Shown here piece by piece: positions 51,720-61,210 of a DNA stretch of 64,000 bases. The notes under the pieces are model-generated. The model saw only the letters and a program-made list of their open reading frames with translations. It made no database searches and was not told the origin of the DNA. Position 1 is the first letter of the stretch. Each line of letters begins with the position of its first letter. This stretch comes from Bacteriovoracia bacterium (GTDB taxonomy: Bacteria; Bdellovibrionota; Bacteriovoracia; Bacteriovoracales; Bacteriovoracaceae). The DNA lies in the NCBI GenBank assembly GCA_030431635.1, contig JAUIIL010000011.1:1-64000 (forward strand), in the 5' to 3' direction. Both the position numbers and the translations under genes were made by a program.

Positions 51720-52025
51720 CTATTCCTCACCTAAAGCTTGGGCCCTGATAGCTGCAAACTCTGCTTTTTCTGCGAATTCTTTGGAAAGAATAGCAAACTC
51801 TTTTGCCTTGTTAAAATACTTTCTGCGGTAATAAGATTTAGCTTTAATGTAATAAATTTCAGATTTTCTAAAAAGATTAGGGGCTTTTTCATCAGCTTTT
51901 GCTGTTTTGGCAGCAATAAAGGCAGCCTGGGCCATACTCATTTCAAGTTTTGGCCGTGCGGTCGTTAGACCGCACGAGCAAATAAAAAATGTAAGATTGA
52001 TTATTAAGAAAGATTTAAGTTGCAT
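51720..52025 (-). CDS. DUF4398-type lipoprotein
   Basis: A 101-aa lipoprotein with lipobox FFICSC. The helical mature part AQAAFIAAKTAKADEKAPNL then EIYYIKAKSYYRRKYFNKAK is the DUF4398 pattern, small periplasmic helix-hairpin proteins that often sit beside pal. Its start codon lies immediately after the pal stop, and it precedes the CpoB-like gene. Probably an accessory of the Pal-peptidoglycan tether; direct function unknown. Confidence 0.82.
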   Translation of the reverse strand: MQLKSFLIINLTFFICSCGLTTARPKLEMSMAQAAFIAAKTAKADEKAPNLFRKSEIYYIKAKSYYRRKYFNKAKEFAILSKEFAEKAEFAAIRAQALGEE

Positions 52026-52532
52026 CTACTTTGCTGTAACAACGAAATTAGCTCTTCTGTTTTTTCCCCAAGCACTTTCGTCGTGTCCAAACTCAAGAGG
52101 TCTCTCTTTCCCAAAAGAAACGATTGTAATTCTTGAATCAGAAACTCCAGCAGCAACGAGGTAATCTTTAACAGCTCGTGCTCTTCTTTCTCCAAGAGCA
52201 AGGTTGTACTGAATACCACCTCTTTCATCACAATGACCTTCAATTTGAACGTCTACACCATCATTTTCTTTAAGAAAAAGAGCATTGGCTTCAAGAAGAG
52301 CTCTTGTCGTTGAGCTTAATCGTGAAGAGTCAAAGTCAAAGTAAACAGTTTGAAGAGCTCCAGCTCTTCTTGAATCAGAATCTCCATTAAGCTCTAGAGT
52401 TGTATCTTCATTTATAGCACCATCTAAAGCAGCAGCCTCTGAAGAGTTATTTGACTTACTTGAACCACAACTTACGATAAAAGCAGTCGCTAGGATAAGA
52501 AGAATAATTTTTGAACGAAAAAAAGCTAACAT
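52026..52532 (-). CDS. pal: peptidoglycan-associated lipoprotein Pal
   Basis: A 168-aa outer-membrane lipoprotein (LILATAFIVSC, Cys22) with an OmpA-like C-terminal domain: VYFDFDSSRLSSTTRALLEA (about 64-83), GHCDERGG binding meso-diaminopimelate, NLALGERRARAVKDYL, and the closing SAWGKNRRANFVV. It anchors the outer membrane to peptidoglycan. First gene of the pal, DUF4398, cpoB-like, cytochrome run. A ribosome-binding site AAGGAG precedes the start. The Tol partners are not in the window. Confidence 0.95.
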   Translation of the reverse strand: MLAFFRSKIILLILATAFIVSCGSSKSNNSSEAAALDGAINEDTTLELNGDSDSRRAGALQTVYFDFDSSRLSSTTRALLEANALFLKENDGVDVQIEGHCDERGGIQYNLALGERRARAVKDYLVAAGVSDSRITIVSFGKERPLEFGHDESAWGKNRRANFVVTAK

Positions 52533-52768
52533 TGATGTCTCCTTTAGGAATTTAAAACAAAAAAATGAAATATTGTTTAACTTATTATCGGGAATATTAT
52601 CTCATAAATTAAGAATAATTGCCTACTTTTTTGGAAAGAGCTTTATGAAGAAAAAGTGTCAACTATCTGACGGGATGACAAGAGCGGTCGTCAAAATCAT
52701 AACAGGATAACTTTTAAAACCTCCTTATCTAGAGGGGCTTTTGGGAAGGATGCTGTGAGTTGTAAAGT

Positions 52769-52784
52769 TGGCACTATGGTTGCA
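52769..52784 (+). promoter_or_regulatory. sigma-54 promoter, near-perfect consensus
   Basis: TGGCACTATGGTTGCA matches TGGCAC-N5-TTGCA exactly, with GG-N10-GC spacing. It lies in the 368-base interval between pal and the arginase-family gene, on the strand opposite to both. An imperfect dyad TGACG...CGTCA upstream (about 52676-52701) could be an activator site. Confidence 0.85.
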
Positions 52785-52794
52785 TTGAAGAAAG

Positions 52795-52892
52795 GTGTGT
52801 GTGTGTTGGGGTTATAAGAAAAGGAATTTTTTATAGCTTCTCCTTACGTCTCTCGAAAAAAAAGCCTATCAGTAATGATAGGCTTTTTTTAT
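52795..52892 (+). ncRNA. predicted sigma-54-dependent small RNA
   Basis: A transcript from the promoter at 52769 would start near 52795 and run about 98 bases to the intrinsic terminator (hairpin AAAAGCCTATCA/TGATAGGCTTTT at 52856-52890). No ATG with a ribosome-binding site lies between. It begins with a GT-repeat tract and contains a purine-rich AAAAGGA and a pyrimidine TCTCCTT that could pair internally or with a target ribosome-binding site. No known RNA family is recognised. The terminator also serves the convergent arginase-family gene. Confidence 0.65.
52856..52890 (-). terminator. bidirectional intrinsic terminator
   Basis: AGCCTATCA-GTAA-TGATAGGCT with A-tract on one side and T-tract on the other, just below the stop of the arginase-family gene (52901). 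It works for both strands. Confidence 0.85.
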
Positions 52893-52900
52893 TCCTTTTT

Positions 52901-53794
52901 TTAAAAATAGAGTAAATGGATAAGTCTCGCTAAGGCCCTTGCACCTTTAGTAGTGGGATCAAAGAGAGGGTTGTACTCATAAATGCCAACAGATTTAGAT
53001 GAATTAAGATTTTTATACCATCTAAAAATTCTCTTAACTTCTTCAAGCGAGAGACCTTCATGATTAATAGCACTGACTCCTTCCATAATAGAAGAGCAGA
53101 GAGCATCAGCATCTAAGCTTAGGAAAAAGTAAGCTTCTTGCTCTCTAACTTGTAGCTCGATGTCTTTGAGTATTAAATCTAAATTGTCTTTTTCTTCAAA
53201 AGAGTAAATTTTCATTTTTTCTTTATCGATATTAAGAGTTGAAGGAGAGTTCGCGAAAAAGTGAACTCCAAATTGATAAAGTAGTGTCTTATTTTTTGCT
53301 TCATTGAGAAACTGTCTGAAACCTGTTCCCGAATGGGAATGAGTGGACTGTCTTGTATCACAGTGAGCATCGATGTTAAGGATAATTATTTTTTTACCTA
53401 AAGAATCTATCGCTTTTAACAAAGGATAAACATGATCATGTCCTCCTCCCAAGTGAAGAATTTCTTTTGAAGCAAATTTTTGTATTAATTGGGACTCTCT
53501 TTCTTGAGAAAGATTAAAGTTTTCTTTTTCAAGTTCCTGGTTTGAAACCTCAGAGAGATAGATTTCTGTTTCCTGTTGGAAGCTCATTTGTGAAAACTGA
53601 TGAATAATGGCCTTTGGCCCATATTTACTTCCGTTGCGCCCTAAGTTTCTCATGACTCCGGTATCAGTTGAGCTTTTTAGTATGACTTTGCCTGCTTTTA
53701 GTGTCGAGGCTTTCTCTGATGGAATCTCTTGGATAAGTTTTTGGATTTTCTCGCTTTTTCTTAGCTCATCTGCTCGATAAATATTATCAACCAT
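52901..53794 (-). CDS. arginase/agmatinase/formimidoylglutamase-family hydrolase
   Basis: A 297-aa ureohydrolase. The binuclear manganese motifs are all present: HLGGGHDHVYP, IIILNIDAHCDTRQ and FFLSLDADALCSS. The loop STHSHSGTGFRQFLNE and absence of arginine-binding SDPE features suit the formimidoylglutamase/agmatinase branch. It cleaves a guanidino or formimino group to yield urea or formamide; the exact substrate cannot be fixed. Monocistronic. The FGase-like enzyme at 23451 would be a functional neighbour only if histidine breakdown is involved, which is unsupported. Confidence 0.86.
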   Translation of the reverse strand: MVDNIYRADELRKSEKIQKLIQEIPSEKASTLKAGKVILKSSTDTGVMRNLGRNGSKYGPKAIIHQFSQMSFQQETEIYLSEVSNQELEKENFNLSQERESQLIQKFASKEILHLGGGHDHVYPLLKAIDSLGKKIIILNIDAHCDTRQSTHSHSGTGFRQFLNEAKNKTLLYQFGVHFFANSPSTLNIDKEKMKIYSFEEKDNLDLILKDIELQVREQEAYFFLSLDADALCSSIMEGVSAINHEGLSLEEVKRIFRWYKNLNSSKSVGIYEYNPLFDPTTKGARALARLIHLLYF

Positions 53795-53881
53795 AATTAC
53801 TCTCTTTCATTAGAACTCAACAAACTATACAATAAATAGGACCAATTGGAACTCTTATCCAAGGAAGGGATTAGAAAATTG

Positions 53882-55192
53882 ATGGAAAAGATATGGTATA
53901 TTGTCAGGCAAACCGACCACTTAGGTCCTTATTCGTATTTTGAACTTCAAGATTTAGAGCTGGAAAAGAAAATCGCCAATGATACACAGGTTTGGAAGGA
54001 TGGACTAAAAAGTAGCGTCAACTTTTGTGATGTTCAAAAAGTTTTAGACTTTGAAGAAAAGAAAAAAACTCTTCAACTCCTCCCAAAACCAGAATTAAAA
54101 AAAAATAAAGAAATAGAACTTCCTGCTATTCCTATTGATGAGGAGCTCGTTCCCGTTGTTGAAATTGTTGCTAAAAAAAGAATTTTTTCTAAAAAGTATT
54201 TTCTTCTTGCTGCATTAATTCCCTTATTGGTAGGAGGCAAGTTGGTGATAGAGGCCAAAGAATTAATCCATTTTAGCTTGTTAAGACCTAATGGTATTAA
54301 GAAAAACGATTATGAAAGATTAGCAGAAATCAGTAAAAACTCCTTTGAAGAAATCACCTTGGGATTTGCTACTTCAAAAGATATGTCTGAAATCGTGATG
54401 TCGACTAATTTTCCTTATGAAGGGAAAGTTGAGCTTACGATGGTTAGTATTGAAGATAAAATGCTGAAACCTGAGGTAGTAAAAGTACAATCGATTGCCA
54501 AACTCAGCGGACGAATGGCCATTTTTAATGAGTTTAAATATGAAGCGGGAACAAGAATTCTGCCAGGGTATTATCAGATGCAAATTCGCCTTAGTGATTC
54601 AGTGAAAAGATCTTATTGGCTTGAGAGTTTTATCTCTCTTCCGAAAGAGCTCTCTCAATCAACAGTTGAACTTATTTCTATTTTGCCAAAGAGCATTTTT
54701 GATAAAAAACTCTCAGAAATAAAGAGTCAGAGAGAAAAAAAATCTCAAATGGCTTGGGTAAGTCTTCACCAAAGATTTTTAACAATCAAATCTGTTATGA
54801 CACAAATTCAAGAAGAGTTTGAAATGCTCTTATCGAAAGAAGCCAAAAAGAAAAGATGGAAAGAGGATCTTGAAAAATTTACGAGTAAGTATGAAGGGTA
54901 CTATGGAACTTTTTTAGGTTCATTTGTGAAAAAAGACTACCGCTTGATAGAAGGTTTTGAACTTCTTGATTTAAAATCCAAAGAAGAACTTAAGAGCGAG
55001 TTTGAAAAACTAGGTTTCATTGCAACTGATACGGCGACGAATTCAGCCAGAATACTGCATGAACTTGAGCAACCAGGAAGAGGGCCATCGAGTAAAAACG
55101 TCAAAAGGATAAAACTTCAAGTCAAAGAAAGTTTTCAGGAATTAGTGGAAAAGGCCAATCTCTCAATAGCAAAAATTCAATCTTTTATTTAA
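53882..55192 (+). CDS. GYF_2-domain membrane protein
   Basis: A 436-aa protein starting at the ATG at 53882. Residues 1-60 (WYIVRQTDHLGPYSYFELQD) are a GYF_2 domain, a small peptide-binding fold common at the N-terminus of bacterial membrane proteins. One transmembrane helix (KYFLLAALIPLLVGGKLVIE) lies near residue 110. The long C-terminal part has a beta-rich segment then helices (SQREKKSQMAWVSLHQRFL). Localisation: inner membrane with the GYF domain in the cytosol. Function unknown. Its stop is shared within TTAA with the convergent MBL gene. Confidence 0.75.
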   Translation: MEKIWYIVRQTDHLGPYSYFELQDLELEKKIANDTQVWKDGLKSSVNFCDVQKVLDFEEKKKTLQLLPKPELKKNKEIELPAIPIDEELVPVVEIVAKKRIFSKKYFLLAALIPLLVGGKLVIEAKELIHFSLLRPNGIKKNDYERLAEISKNSFEEITLGFATSKDMSEIVMSTNFPYEGKVELTMVSIEDKMLKPEVVKVQSIAKLSGRMAIFNEFKYEAGTRILPGYYQMQIRLSDSVKRSYWLESFISLPKELSQSTVELISILPKSIFDKKLSEIKSQREKKSQMAWVSLHQRFLTIKSVMTQIQEEFEMLLSKEAKKKRWKEDLEKFTSKYEGYYGTFLGSFVKKDYRLIEGFELLDLKSKEELKSEFEKLGFIATDTATNSARILHELEQPGRGPSSKNVKRIKLQVKESFQELVEKANLSIAKIQSFI

Positions 55193-56067
55193 AAAATAAG
55201 TTTTTGGAAAAAGCTTTTCTCACTTTCTTTTTTTTGAATAAAAATAAAATCGCCTTTTTCATTTTTATTAACTTTTGCTCCCCATGTATCAATATCGTGA
55301 TTAAAAATAACTGTCTGTTGAGATTGATAGAGTTTTTCTAGGAGATGACTTTTTTCTTGGGTTGTAACCCCTGGTCTCATGTCATAACCCATAACCCAAG
55401 GGAGGGGGATGTGATGAGAGGTTGGAATAATATCACCAAAATAAAAAAAGTGAGAGTCGAAAGGGTGGATTTGATAGGGAGTGTGTCCGTTAGTCGTGCA
55501 GTAATCTAACTGATATTCTCCATCCTGTATGAGAATCCCTTCATCGTCTTTAACTAAATGAAGTTGTTTTTTTTGTTGATATTCCTTCAAAGCAGGTTGA
55601 AAGTAATGATTTTGAAATGAGCCTTTGTCTCTTGCTGTTGGTGATTGAGAGTAATCCCAATGTTTTTGATGAAGATGAACGGTAGCGTTAGGAAAAACAG
55701 GAATAAACTTTTCTTCATGTTTCTTAACAAGCCCACCAACATGATCAAAATGCAGATGCGTTAAAACAATATCTGTTACGCTTGATGATTGATACCCAAG
55801 TTGGGTCAACGCATATTCCAAAGGAGAGTCTTGCGAATTAAGACCAAATTGCTCTCTAAATTTATCCGAATGATAATCACCAATACCTGTATCGATAAGT
55901 ATTACTTTGTTCTCAGTCTCAATGACTAAGATACGCATGGTCATCTGAATTCTATTGAATTCATCAGGAGAGATTTTACGACTCCATAAAGGCAGTGGGA
56001 TAATTCCAAACATCGCTCCACCGTCGAGTTTAAAACTTGAAGGATGAATAGCAGAGTAGTTTACCAT
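55189..56067 (-). CDS. metallo-beta-lactamase-fold hydrolase
   Basis: A 292-aa protein; I take the ATG at 56067 (with GAGGA upstream), though an in-frame GTG at 56115 would add 16 residues. VILIDTGIGDYHSDKF and IVLTHLHFDHVGGL (HxHxDH) form the dinuclear metal site, with later ligands in CTTNGHTPYQIH, FYFGDIIPTSHHIP and VIFNHDIDTWG. It resembles lactonase/quorum-quenching-type MBL proteins of the AttM/YtnP kind, but the substrate is uncertain. Cytosolic, monocistronic. Confidence 0.85.
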   Translation of the reverse strand: MVNYSAIHPSSFKLDGGAMFGIIPLPLWSRKISPDEFNRIQMTMRILVIETENKVILIDTGIGDYHSDKFREQFGLNSQDSPLEYALTQLGYQSSSVTDIVLTHLHFDHVGGLVKKHEEKFIPVFPNATVHLHQKHWDYSQSPTARDKGSFQNHYFQPALKEYQQKKQLHLVKDDEGILIQDGEYQLDYCTTNGHTPYQIHPFDSHFFYFGDIIPTSHHIPLPWVMGYDMRPGVTTQEKSHLLEKLYQSQQTVIFNHDIDTWGAKVNKNEKGDFIFIQKKESEKSFFQKLIF

Positions 56068-56183
56068 TTTATTGTCCTCGTGCGTTGCCAAAAAGGGTTT
56101 GCTTATTTTACTCACGGGCTTTAATATTAAGCCAAGTTTCTTAAAGTTAGAATCAATATTATTAATAGAGAATTGGAGTTGTC

Positions 56184-57350
56184 ATGAATGTTCATGAGTA
56201 TCAGGCCAAAGAATTAATGAAAGAATTTGGTATAGGTCTTTTAAAGGGAGGCGTTGCTACAACACCTGAGCAAGCTGAGAAAGTTGCTAAGGACTTAGGC
56301 GGGAATATTTGGGTCGTTAAAGCTCAAATTCATGCAGGAGGTCGCGGTAAAGGTGGAGGTGTAAAGCTTGCAAAATCTTTAGAAGAAGTGAAGCAATACG
56401 CTAATGAAATTATTGGGATGACTCTTGTTACACATCAAACTGGCCCAGAAGGGAAAAAGGTTAACCAAGTTCTTATTGAGCAAGGCTGTGATATCGATCA
56501 TGAGTACTATGTTGGTATTGTTTTGGATAGAAATACAAGCAAAGTAACAATGATGGCTTCTCGTGAAGGTGGAGTTGAAATTGAAAAAGTTGCAGCAGAA
56601 ACTCCAGATAAAATTATTAAAGTGGCCATTGACCCAGCTGTCGGATTTACTTCTTTCGTGGGAAGAAAATTAGGATTTAGTATCGGGCTTGAGGGAGATA
56701 CTCTTAAGAAAGCGATTAAGTTTTTTGAAGGTTTGTACAACCTTTATGTTAATAAAGATTGCAGTATCGCTGAAATCAATCCAATGGTGACAACAAAAAG
56801 TGGAGATGTTATTGCTTTGGACGCAAAACTTAACTTTGATGATAACGCCTTATTCCGTCACCCCGATGTTGAAAAACTCAGAGATGAGACAGAAGAATCA
56901 GCTCAAGAGTTAGAGGCTGGAAAGTTTGGACTTTCTTATATCTCTCTCGATGGAAATATTGGTTGTCTTGTAAATGGTGCAGGTCTTGCGATGGCAACTC
57001 TTGATATCCTTAAACTTTATGGAGGCGAGCCCGCGAACTTTCTTGATGTAGGGGGCGGGGCCACAAAAGAAACTGTTCAAAAAGCTTTTTCTATTATCCT
57101 TGAAGATGAGAATGTGAAAGCTATTATGGTCAATATTTTTGGTGGTATTATGAAATGCGATATCATTGCTGAAGGTGTTGTTGCTGCTGCCAGAGAACTG
57201 GAGTTAAAAGTTCCTCTTGTTGTTAGACTAGAAGGAACAAACGTTGAGATTGGAAAAAAGATTCTTAATGAATCAGGACTTCAAATTATTGCAGCTGACG
57301 GTCTTAAAGACGCTGCAGAGAAAGCTGTTGCTGCAGCAAAGGGAGCTTAG
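56184..57350 (+). CDS. sucC: succinate-CoA ligase, beta subunit
   Basis: A 388-aa ATP-grasp enzyme subunit of the citric acid cycle. [16 protein letters not shown] (N-terminus), [45 protein letters not shown] and [20 protein letters not shown] then [10 protein letters not shown] are canonical. It precedes sucD by three bases, so the heterotetramer subunits are made together. ATP or GTP preference cannot be read reliably. Confidence 0.97.
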   Translation: MNVHEYQAKELMKEFGIGLLKGGVATTPEQAEKVAKDLGGNIWVVKAQIHAGGRGKGGGVKLAKSLEEVKQYANEIIGMTLVTHQTGPEGKKVNQVLIEQGCDIDHEYYVGIVLDRNTSKVTMMASREGGVEIEKVAAETPDKIIKVAIDPAVGFTSFVGRKLGFSIGLEGDTLKKAIKFFEGLYNLYVNKDCSIAEINPMVTTKSGDVIALDAKLNFDDNALFRHPDVEKLRDETEESAQELEAGKFGLSYISLDGNIGCLVNGAGLAMATLDILKLYGGEPANFLDVGGGATKETVQKAFSIILEDENVKAIMVNIFGGIMKCDIIAEGVVAAARELELKVPLVVRLEGTNVEIGKKILNESGLQIIAADGLKDAAEKAVAAAKGA

Positions 57351-57353
57351 GTC

Positions 57354-58223
57354 ATGGCCATTTTAGTAGGAAGAGATACAAAACTGATTACTGTTGGTCT
57401 CACTGGTAAACAAGGAACATTTCATACTCTTCAATCAAGAGACTATGGAACAAATGTTGTTGGTGGTGTAACTCCCGGTAAAGGTGGGATTAAGCACGAA
57501 GGAATTCCTGTATTTAACAGTGTTTTTCAATGTGTGAATGAAACTGCGGCCAACGCTGCCATGATTATGGTTCCTCCTCCATTTGCAGCAGATTCAATTC
57601 TTGAATGCATAGATTCAGGTATCGACCTTATTATTGCGATTACTGAAGGGATTCCTATTATTGATATGGTCAGAGTTAAAGCAGCTCTTAAAGGCTCGAA
57701 CTCAAGACTGATAGGCCCTAACTGTCCAGGTGTTATTACTCCAGGTGAGTGTAAAATTGGAATTATGCCTGGCCATATTCATATGCCAGGAAATGTTGGT
57801 GTTATTTCACGTTCAGGGACTCTAACTTACGAAGCTGTTTACCAACTCACTCAAAGAGAGATTGGTCAATCAACTTGTGTTGGGATTGGAGGAGATCCTG
57901 TTAATGGAACTAACTTTATTGACTGTCTTGAACTTTTTGAAGCAGATAAAGATACAGAGGCCATCATTATGATCGGTGAGATTGGTGGCTCAGCTGAAAC
58001 TGATGCTGCCAGATGGATTAAAGAAAATTCTTCAAAACCAGTTGTAAGCTTTATTGCTGGGGCTGCTGCTCCTAAAGGAAAGAGAATGGGGCATGCTGGG
58101 GCCATTATTTCTGGAGGAGATGATACAGCTGAAGCAAAGTTTAAAGTTTTAGAAGAATGTGGAGTAACTGTGGCCCGCTCTCCTGCTGAATTGGGAGAAA
58201 AGGTTGCTGAAGTCTTAAAATAA
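57354..58223 (+). CDS. sucD: succinate-CoA ligase, alpha subunit
   Basis: A 289-aa subunit carrying the CoA site ([20 protein letters not shown]) and the phosphohistidine in [15 protein letters not shown] (His near 246). [55 protein letters not shown] and [13 protein letters not shown] are the usual family blocks. It is followed 36 bases later by ndk, a nucleotide-balancing partner. Confidence 0.97.
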   Translation: MAILVGRDTKLITVGLTGKQGTFHTLQSRDYGTNVVGGVTPGKGGIKHEGIPVFNSVFQCVNETAANAAMIMVPPPFAADSILECIDSGIDLIIAITEGIPIIDMVRVKAALKGSNSRLIGPNCPGVITPGECKIGIMPGHIHMPGNVGVISRSGTLTYEAVYQLTQREIGQSTCVGIGGDPVNGTNFIDCLELFEADKDTEAIIMIGEIGGSAETDAARWIKENSSKPVVSFIAGAAAPKGKRMGHAGAIISGGDDTAEAKFKVLEECGVTVARSPAELGEKVAEVLK

Positions 58224-58259
58224 TTGTAAATTGGCAAAAATTGATTTGAGGAGCTAAAA

Positions 58260-58688
58260 ATGTCGAATGAAAGAACACTAAGTATCATTAAACCTAACGC
58301 GACAAAAGATAATAATATCGGAAATATTATTGCTCGTTTTGAGAAAGAGGGCTTAAGAATTGCAGCAGCAAAACTAACAAAGCTTTCAAAAGAAAAAGCA
58401 GAAGGTTTTTATATTGAACATAAAGAAAGACCTTTCTTCAACTCTCTTGTGAACTTTATGACTTCCGACCTTGTTGTTCTCATGGTTCTTGAAGGAGAGA
58501 ACGCAATTACTCGTAACAGAGAAATTATGGGAGCAACGAACCCTGCTGAAGCTGCAGAAGGAACTTTAAGAAAACTTTACGCTTCAGGGATAGAAGAGAA
58601 CGCTGTTCATGGTTCGGATTCAGCATCTTCAGCTGAAAGAGAAATCAGCTACTTTTTTGAGAAAAACGAAATCTACGATAGATTCTAA
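58260..58688 (+). CDS. ndk: nucleoside-diphosphate kinase
   Basis: A 142-aa enzyme equilibrating NTPs and dNTPs. [20 protein letters not shown], the ATP-binding and hexamer contacts, and the catalytic histidine in [20 protein letters not shown] (NxxHGSD) are all present. GAGG precedes the start. It shares the transcript with sucCD; a 14-bp hairpin follows at 58699. Confidence 0.97.
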   Translation: MSNERTLSIIKPNATKDNNIGNIIARFEKEGLRIAAAKLTKLSKEKAEGFYIEHKERPFFNSLVNFMTSDLVVLMVLEGENAITRNREIMGATNPAEAAEGTLRKLYASGIEENAVHGSDSASSAEREISYFFEKNEIYDRF

Positions 58689-58698
58689 TTACTTTCTT

Positions 58699-58742
58699 TC
58701 TAGAGTTTGAAAGGAAGTTGATACTTTATTTCAAACTCTAGA
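58699..58742 (+). terminator. long hairpin between convergent ndk and lipoprotein genes
   Basis: TCTAGAGTTTGAAA (58699-58712) pairs with TTTCAAACTCTAGA (58729-58742). The hairpin covers the stop region of the minus-strand gene and lies 11 bases past ndk, so it can end both transcripts. Confidence 0.6.
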
Positions 58743-59806
58743 AATCCTTTTAGCCAAAAGGCTTTTCTAGGAACCTTAAAAATATCAATCAATAAATTTA
58801 TATCAAGCCTATTATTTTTCTGAATAAGAGGAATAATGTTATAGTCTAAAACAGCTAGTTCTAAACACTTGTTTTGTGTGCACTCTTGAATATTTTGAAC
58901 TTCATATTGATCTATAGAAGGATCTTTTTTTATCTTTTTTATGATTTGTTTCACATCTTGAGTTTCAATAAAAACAAATCCAGGAACTTTAGTTATGGCT
59001 GAAATTTGTTCACGGTATTGTACAGATTCTTTGAGGTATGTTTTTAAATCATAGGCCCATTTAGTTTTAATATAAAACAAATGAGATGTCGTATTGCTTT
59101 GTCTGATGTGTTTATTTCTTAATTTACGATATCCTGCGATGTGTGGAGAGTTTTCAGGACGATCTTTATTTTTAACAAGCTTATTAAATTCGAGTAGACC
59201 AACATCTTCAACACTAAAGCCGATTTCATCACCCAGATTTGATAAAGAGTTTGTCCCTTCAAGATTGAGAATGACTTTATCTATAAATTTGAAATTAAGC
59301 CTTTTAGCTGATTTTACTCCCTCAACCTTTCTCTCCCTTTTATAATCACCACTTTCAGAACAAGGAATTTGTGCGTTCATGACTTCTTTATCACACTTTC
59401 TATTATCCATAATAAAAACTGCTTTTGTCAGCTTGATGCTATTAAGATAATCAAGACCAGAGCTTGGAACGTCCATTGAAATAGTCAGCTTCTTTTTTCC
59501 CAAACCAGCATTTACTGCCAAATTGTAAAAAACTTGTTTGAAGTTTTCTAAAAGAGGAGAGAGAAAGAGAGCGTTCACATTACTGGGGTCATATGCGTAA
59601 GGATCTATAGTGTCACCGGTTAAGGGGATTTTTATTGTCTGAACAAGATAACCATCACCTGAGATTTTTAAATTATTAGTTTCTTTAAACCCTTGGGTGA
59701 AAACTTTGTTTAAAGATTCTTGCTCAGTAAAAGAGGTTATTGAATTGTGTTGGCCACAACTCAAAACGAGTAAATGAATAAAAAGAAAAACTAAGCGATT
59801 AAACAT
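58700..59806 (-). CDS. lipoprotein of unknown function
   Basis: A 368-aa lipoprotein; MFNRLVFLFIHLLVLSC gives Cys17. The mature protein has mixed strands and helices with no recognised domain: TGDTIDPYAYDPSNVNALFL, LTISMDVPSSGLDYLN, FSVEDVGLLEFNKLV, and a closing LKGFLEFEIKYQLPFKL. Gene-length hairpin DNA overlaps its stop. Upstream, 126 bases separate it from the divergent beta-barrel gene, which must hold both promoters. Envelope location inferred. Confidence 0.7.
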   Translation of the reverse strand: MFNRLVFLFIHLLVLSCGQHNSITSFTEQESLNKVFTQGFKETNNLKISGDGYLVQTIKIPLTGDTIDPYAYDPSNVNALFLSPLLENFKQVFYNLAVNAGLGKKKLTISMDVPSSGLDYLNSIKLTKAVFIMDNRKCDKEVMNAQIPCSESGDYKRERKVEGVKSAKRLNFKFIDKVILNLEGTNSLSNLGDEIGFSVEDVGLLEFNKLVKNKDRPENSPHIAGYRKLRNKHIRQSNTTSHLFYIKTKWAYDLKTYLKESVQYREQISAITKVPGFVFIETQDVKQIIKKIKKDPSIDQYEVQNIQECTQNKCLELAVLDYNIIPLIQKNNRLDINLLIDIFKVPRKAFWLKGFLEFEIKYQLPFKL

Positions 59807-59932
59807 ATGAGGAATATGATAAAGAGAACAAAAAAAATATATAGATAATAATAAGAAAGTTGTAACAATTATAAGATTTAACTTCTTTCTATTTAGGCTT
59901 TTATAAAACTGTCTAAACCTTAGACATATCTT

Positions 59933-61210
59933 TTGAAAAGATTATCTTTGAGAGAAATACTCATTGAAAGAAATCTTGAGTCCTATATCTTTGTTACTAT
60001 GTTATTTGCATTTGTGTTTTTCTTCACCCAGCAAGTATTTGCTATTAGTTATGAAACGCTCCCTTCTGGCGTGAGAAGTGCTGGATATCGTTACACCGTA
60101 ACGAATAAAATTGATACGTTGTATGGGAGTGATTTTACAGAAACGAGTCTCAAGCAAGATATTAATATCGATATGAAGCTTCTCTCAAGTTTGAATGACA
60201 GCGCGGCTTCTTTTTTTAATGAATTAAAAGTTAATTCTCCATCTGTTTACAACGATTTTTCTGCAGGAAGTTTCTCTATTAATCCTTACCTTGAAGTAAG
60301 TGTTCACAGTTTTGGGTTTGGTTATGGACTTGATAAAAAGACAACTATTTATACCAAAGGGCGATTTTATAAAGCCCGTTCTTCACTCAATTATACTCAA
60401 ACTAATGACGGGAACGTAAAGGAAACGGGAGAACTCTCTGGATGGAAAGATAGTGATACTAATAATATTGCGGGTTCCGTCTTAAGCTCCATACCAAACG
60501 TGAATGGGGTTCTTATCCAATCAGTCTTTGTGAATGGCTATAAATACAATCCTCTTGGCCGATGGGAGTCTTCTGGATATGGGGATCTTGAAGTTGGTGT
60601 CATGAGAAATATTATTAAAGAAACAAAGTGGGGTTTTACGGCCACTGGAGGGCTTGTTCTTCCAACAGGTAAAACAGATGACCCTAATACATTACAAGAT
60701 ATTGGTTTTGGTGATGGCCAAATGGATATTTTTACAGAACTTGCTTATGGCAGTTATGTCTCAGATAAGTTTTTCTTAGATGGAATTTTTCGTTATGACC
60801 ATCAACTTCCTGGTAGCCAAGATCTCAGAGTTATCAACGATCCCAATATTCCCTTAGGTGGTTATAATGATAAGTTTGACTTTAAGCTGGGGGACAAAAT
60901 AGAGATCACCAGCAATATTAACTATATGAAAAATAATTGGGTTAACTTCTATGCAGGGCATGAGCTTTTTTATCAATCCCGTAGCAAATACTCCTCTGAT
61001 AACCCCATTTCCGATCAGTTTTATTCATCAAATACTGAGGTTGTTGCTCATACTTTGAAATTAGGAAGTTTTCTTAGCTCGATTCAGCTTTTTCAAGCCA
61101 AAAAATTTTTATTACCTGGAACTGTCGAAATCATGCTGAGGCATGTTGTTGCAGGGAAAAATACACCTAAAGTGACAAGGGGGGAAGTTGAGTTTCGCTT
61201 ATATTTCTAA
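59933..61210 (+). CDS. outer-membrane beta-barrel, phenol-MetA-pathway-like
   Basis: A 425-aa protein with a TTG start at 59933 giving a long N-terminus; a shorter start at the internal ATG near 59999 would still leave a signal (LFAFVFFFTQQVFA). The mature part is strand-rich, with GYGDLEVGVMRNIIKET, ATGGLVLPTGKTDDPNTLQD then GFGDGQMDIFTELAYG, the repeat style of PF13557-type outer-membrane proteins of unknown transport function. It ends in VTRGEVEFRLYF with an aromatic C-terminus expected of a barrel. Overlaps the next gene by 23 bases. Confidence 0.75.
   Translation: MKRLSLREILIERNLESYIFVTMLFAFVFFFTQQVFAISYETLPSGVRSAGYRYTVTNKIDTLYGSDFTETSLKQDINIDMKLLSSLNDSAASFFNELKVNSPSVYNDFSAGSFSINPYLEVSVHSFGFGYGLDKKTTIYTKGRFYKARSSLNYTQTNDGNVKETGELSGWKDSDTNNIAGSVLSSIPNVNGVLIQSVFVNGYKYNPLGRWESSGYGDLEVGVMRNIIKETKWGFTATGGLVLPTGKTDDPNTLQDIGFGDGQMDIFTELAYGSYVSDKFFLDGIFRYDHQLPGSQDLRVINDPNIPLGGYNDKFDFKLGDKIEITSNINYMKNNWVNFYAGHELFYQSRSKYSSDNPISDQFYSSNTEVVAHTLKLGSFLSSIQLFQAKKFLLPGTVEIMLRHVVAGKNTPKVTRGEVEFRLYF

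Noticed and set aside
52533-52770. c-di-GMP riboswitch-like RNA, as in the abundant Bdellovibrio attack-phase RNA
   Set aside because: The conserved core and tetraloop-receptor sequence of the GEMM fold are not visible.
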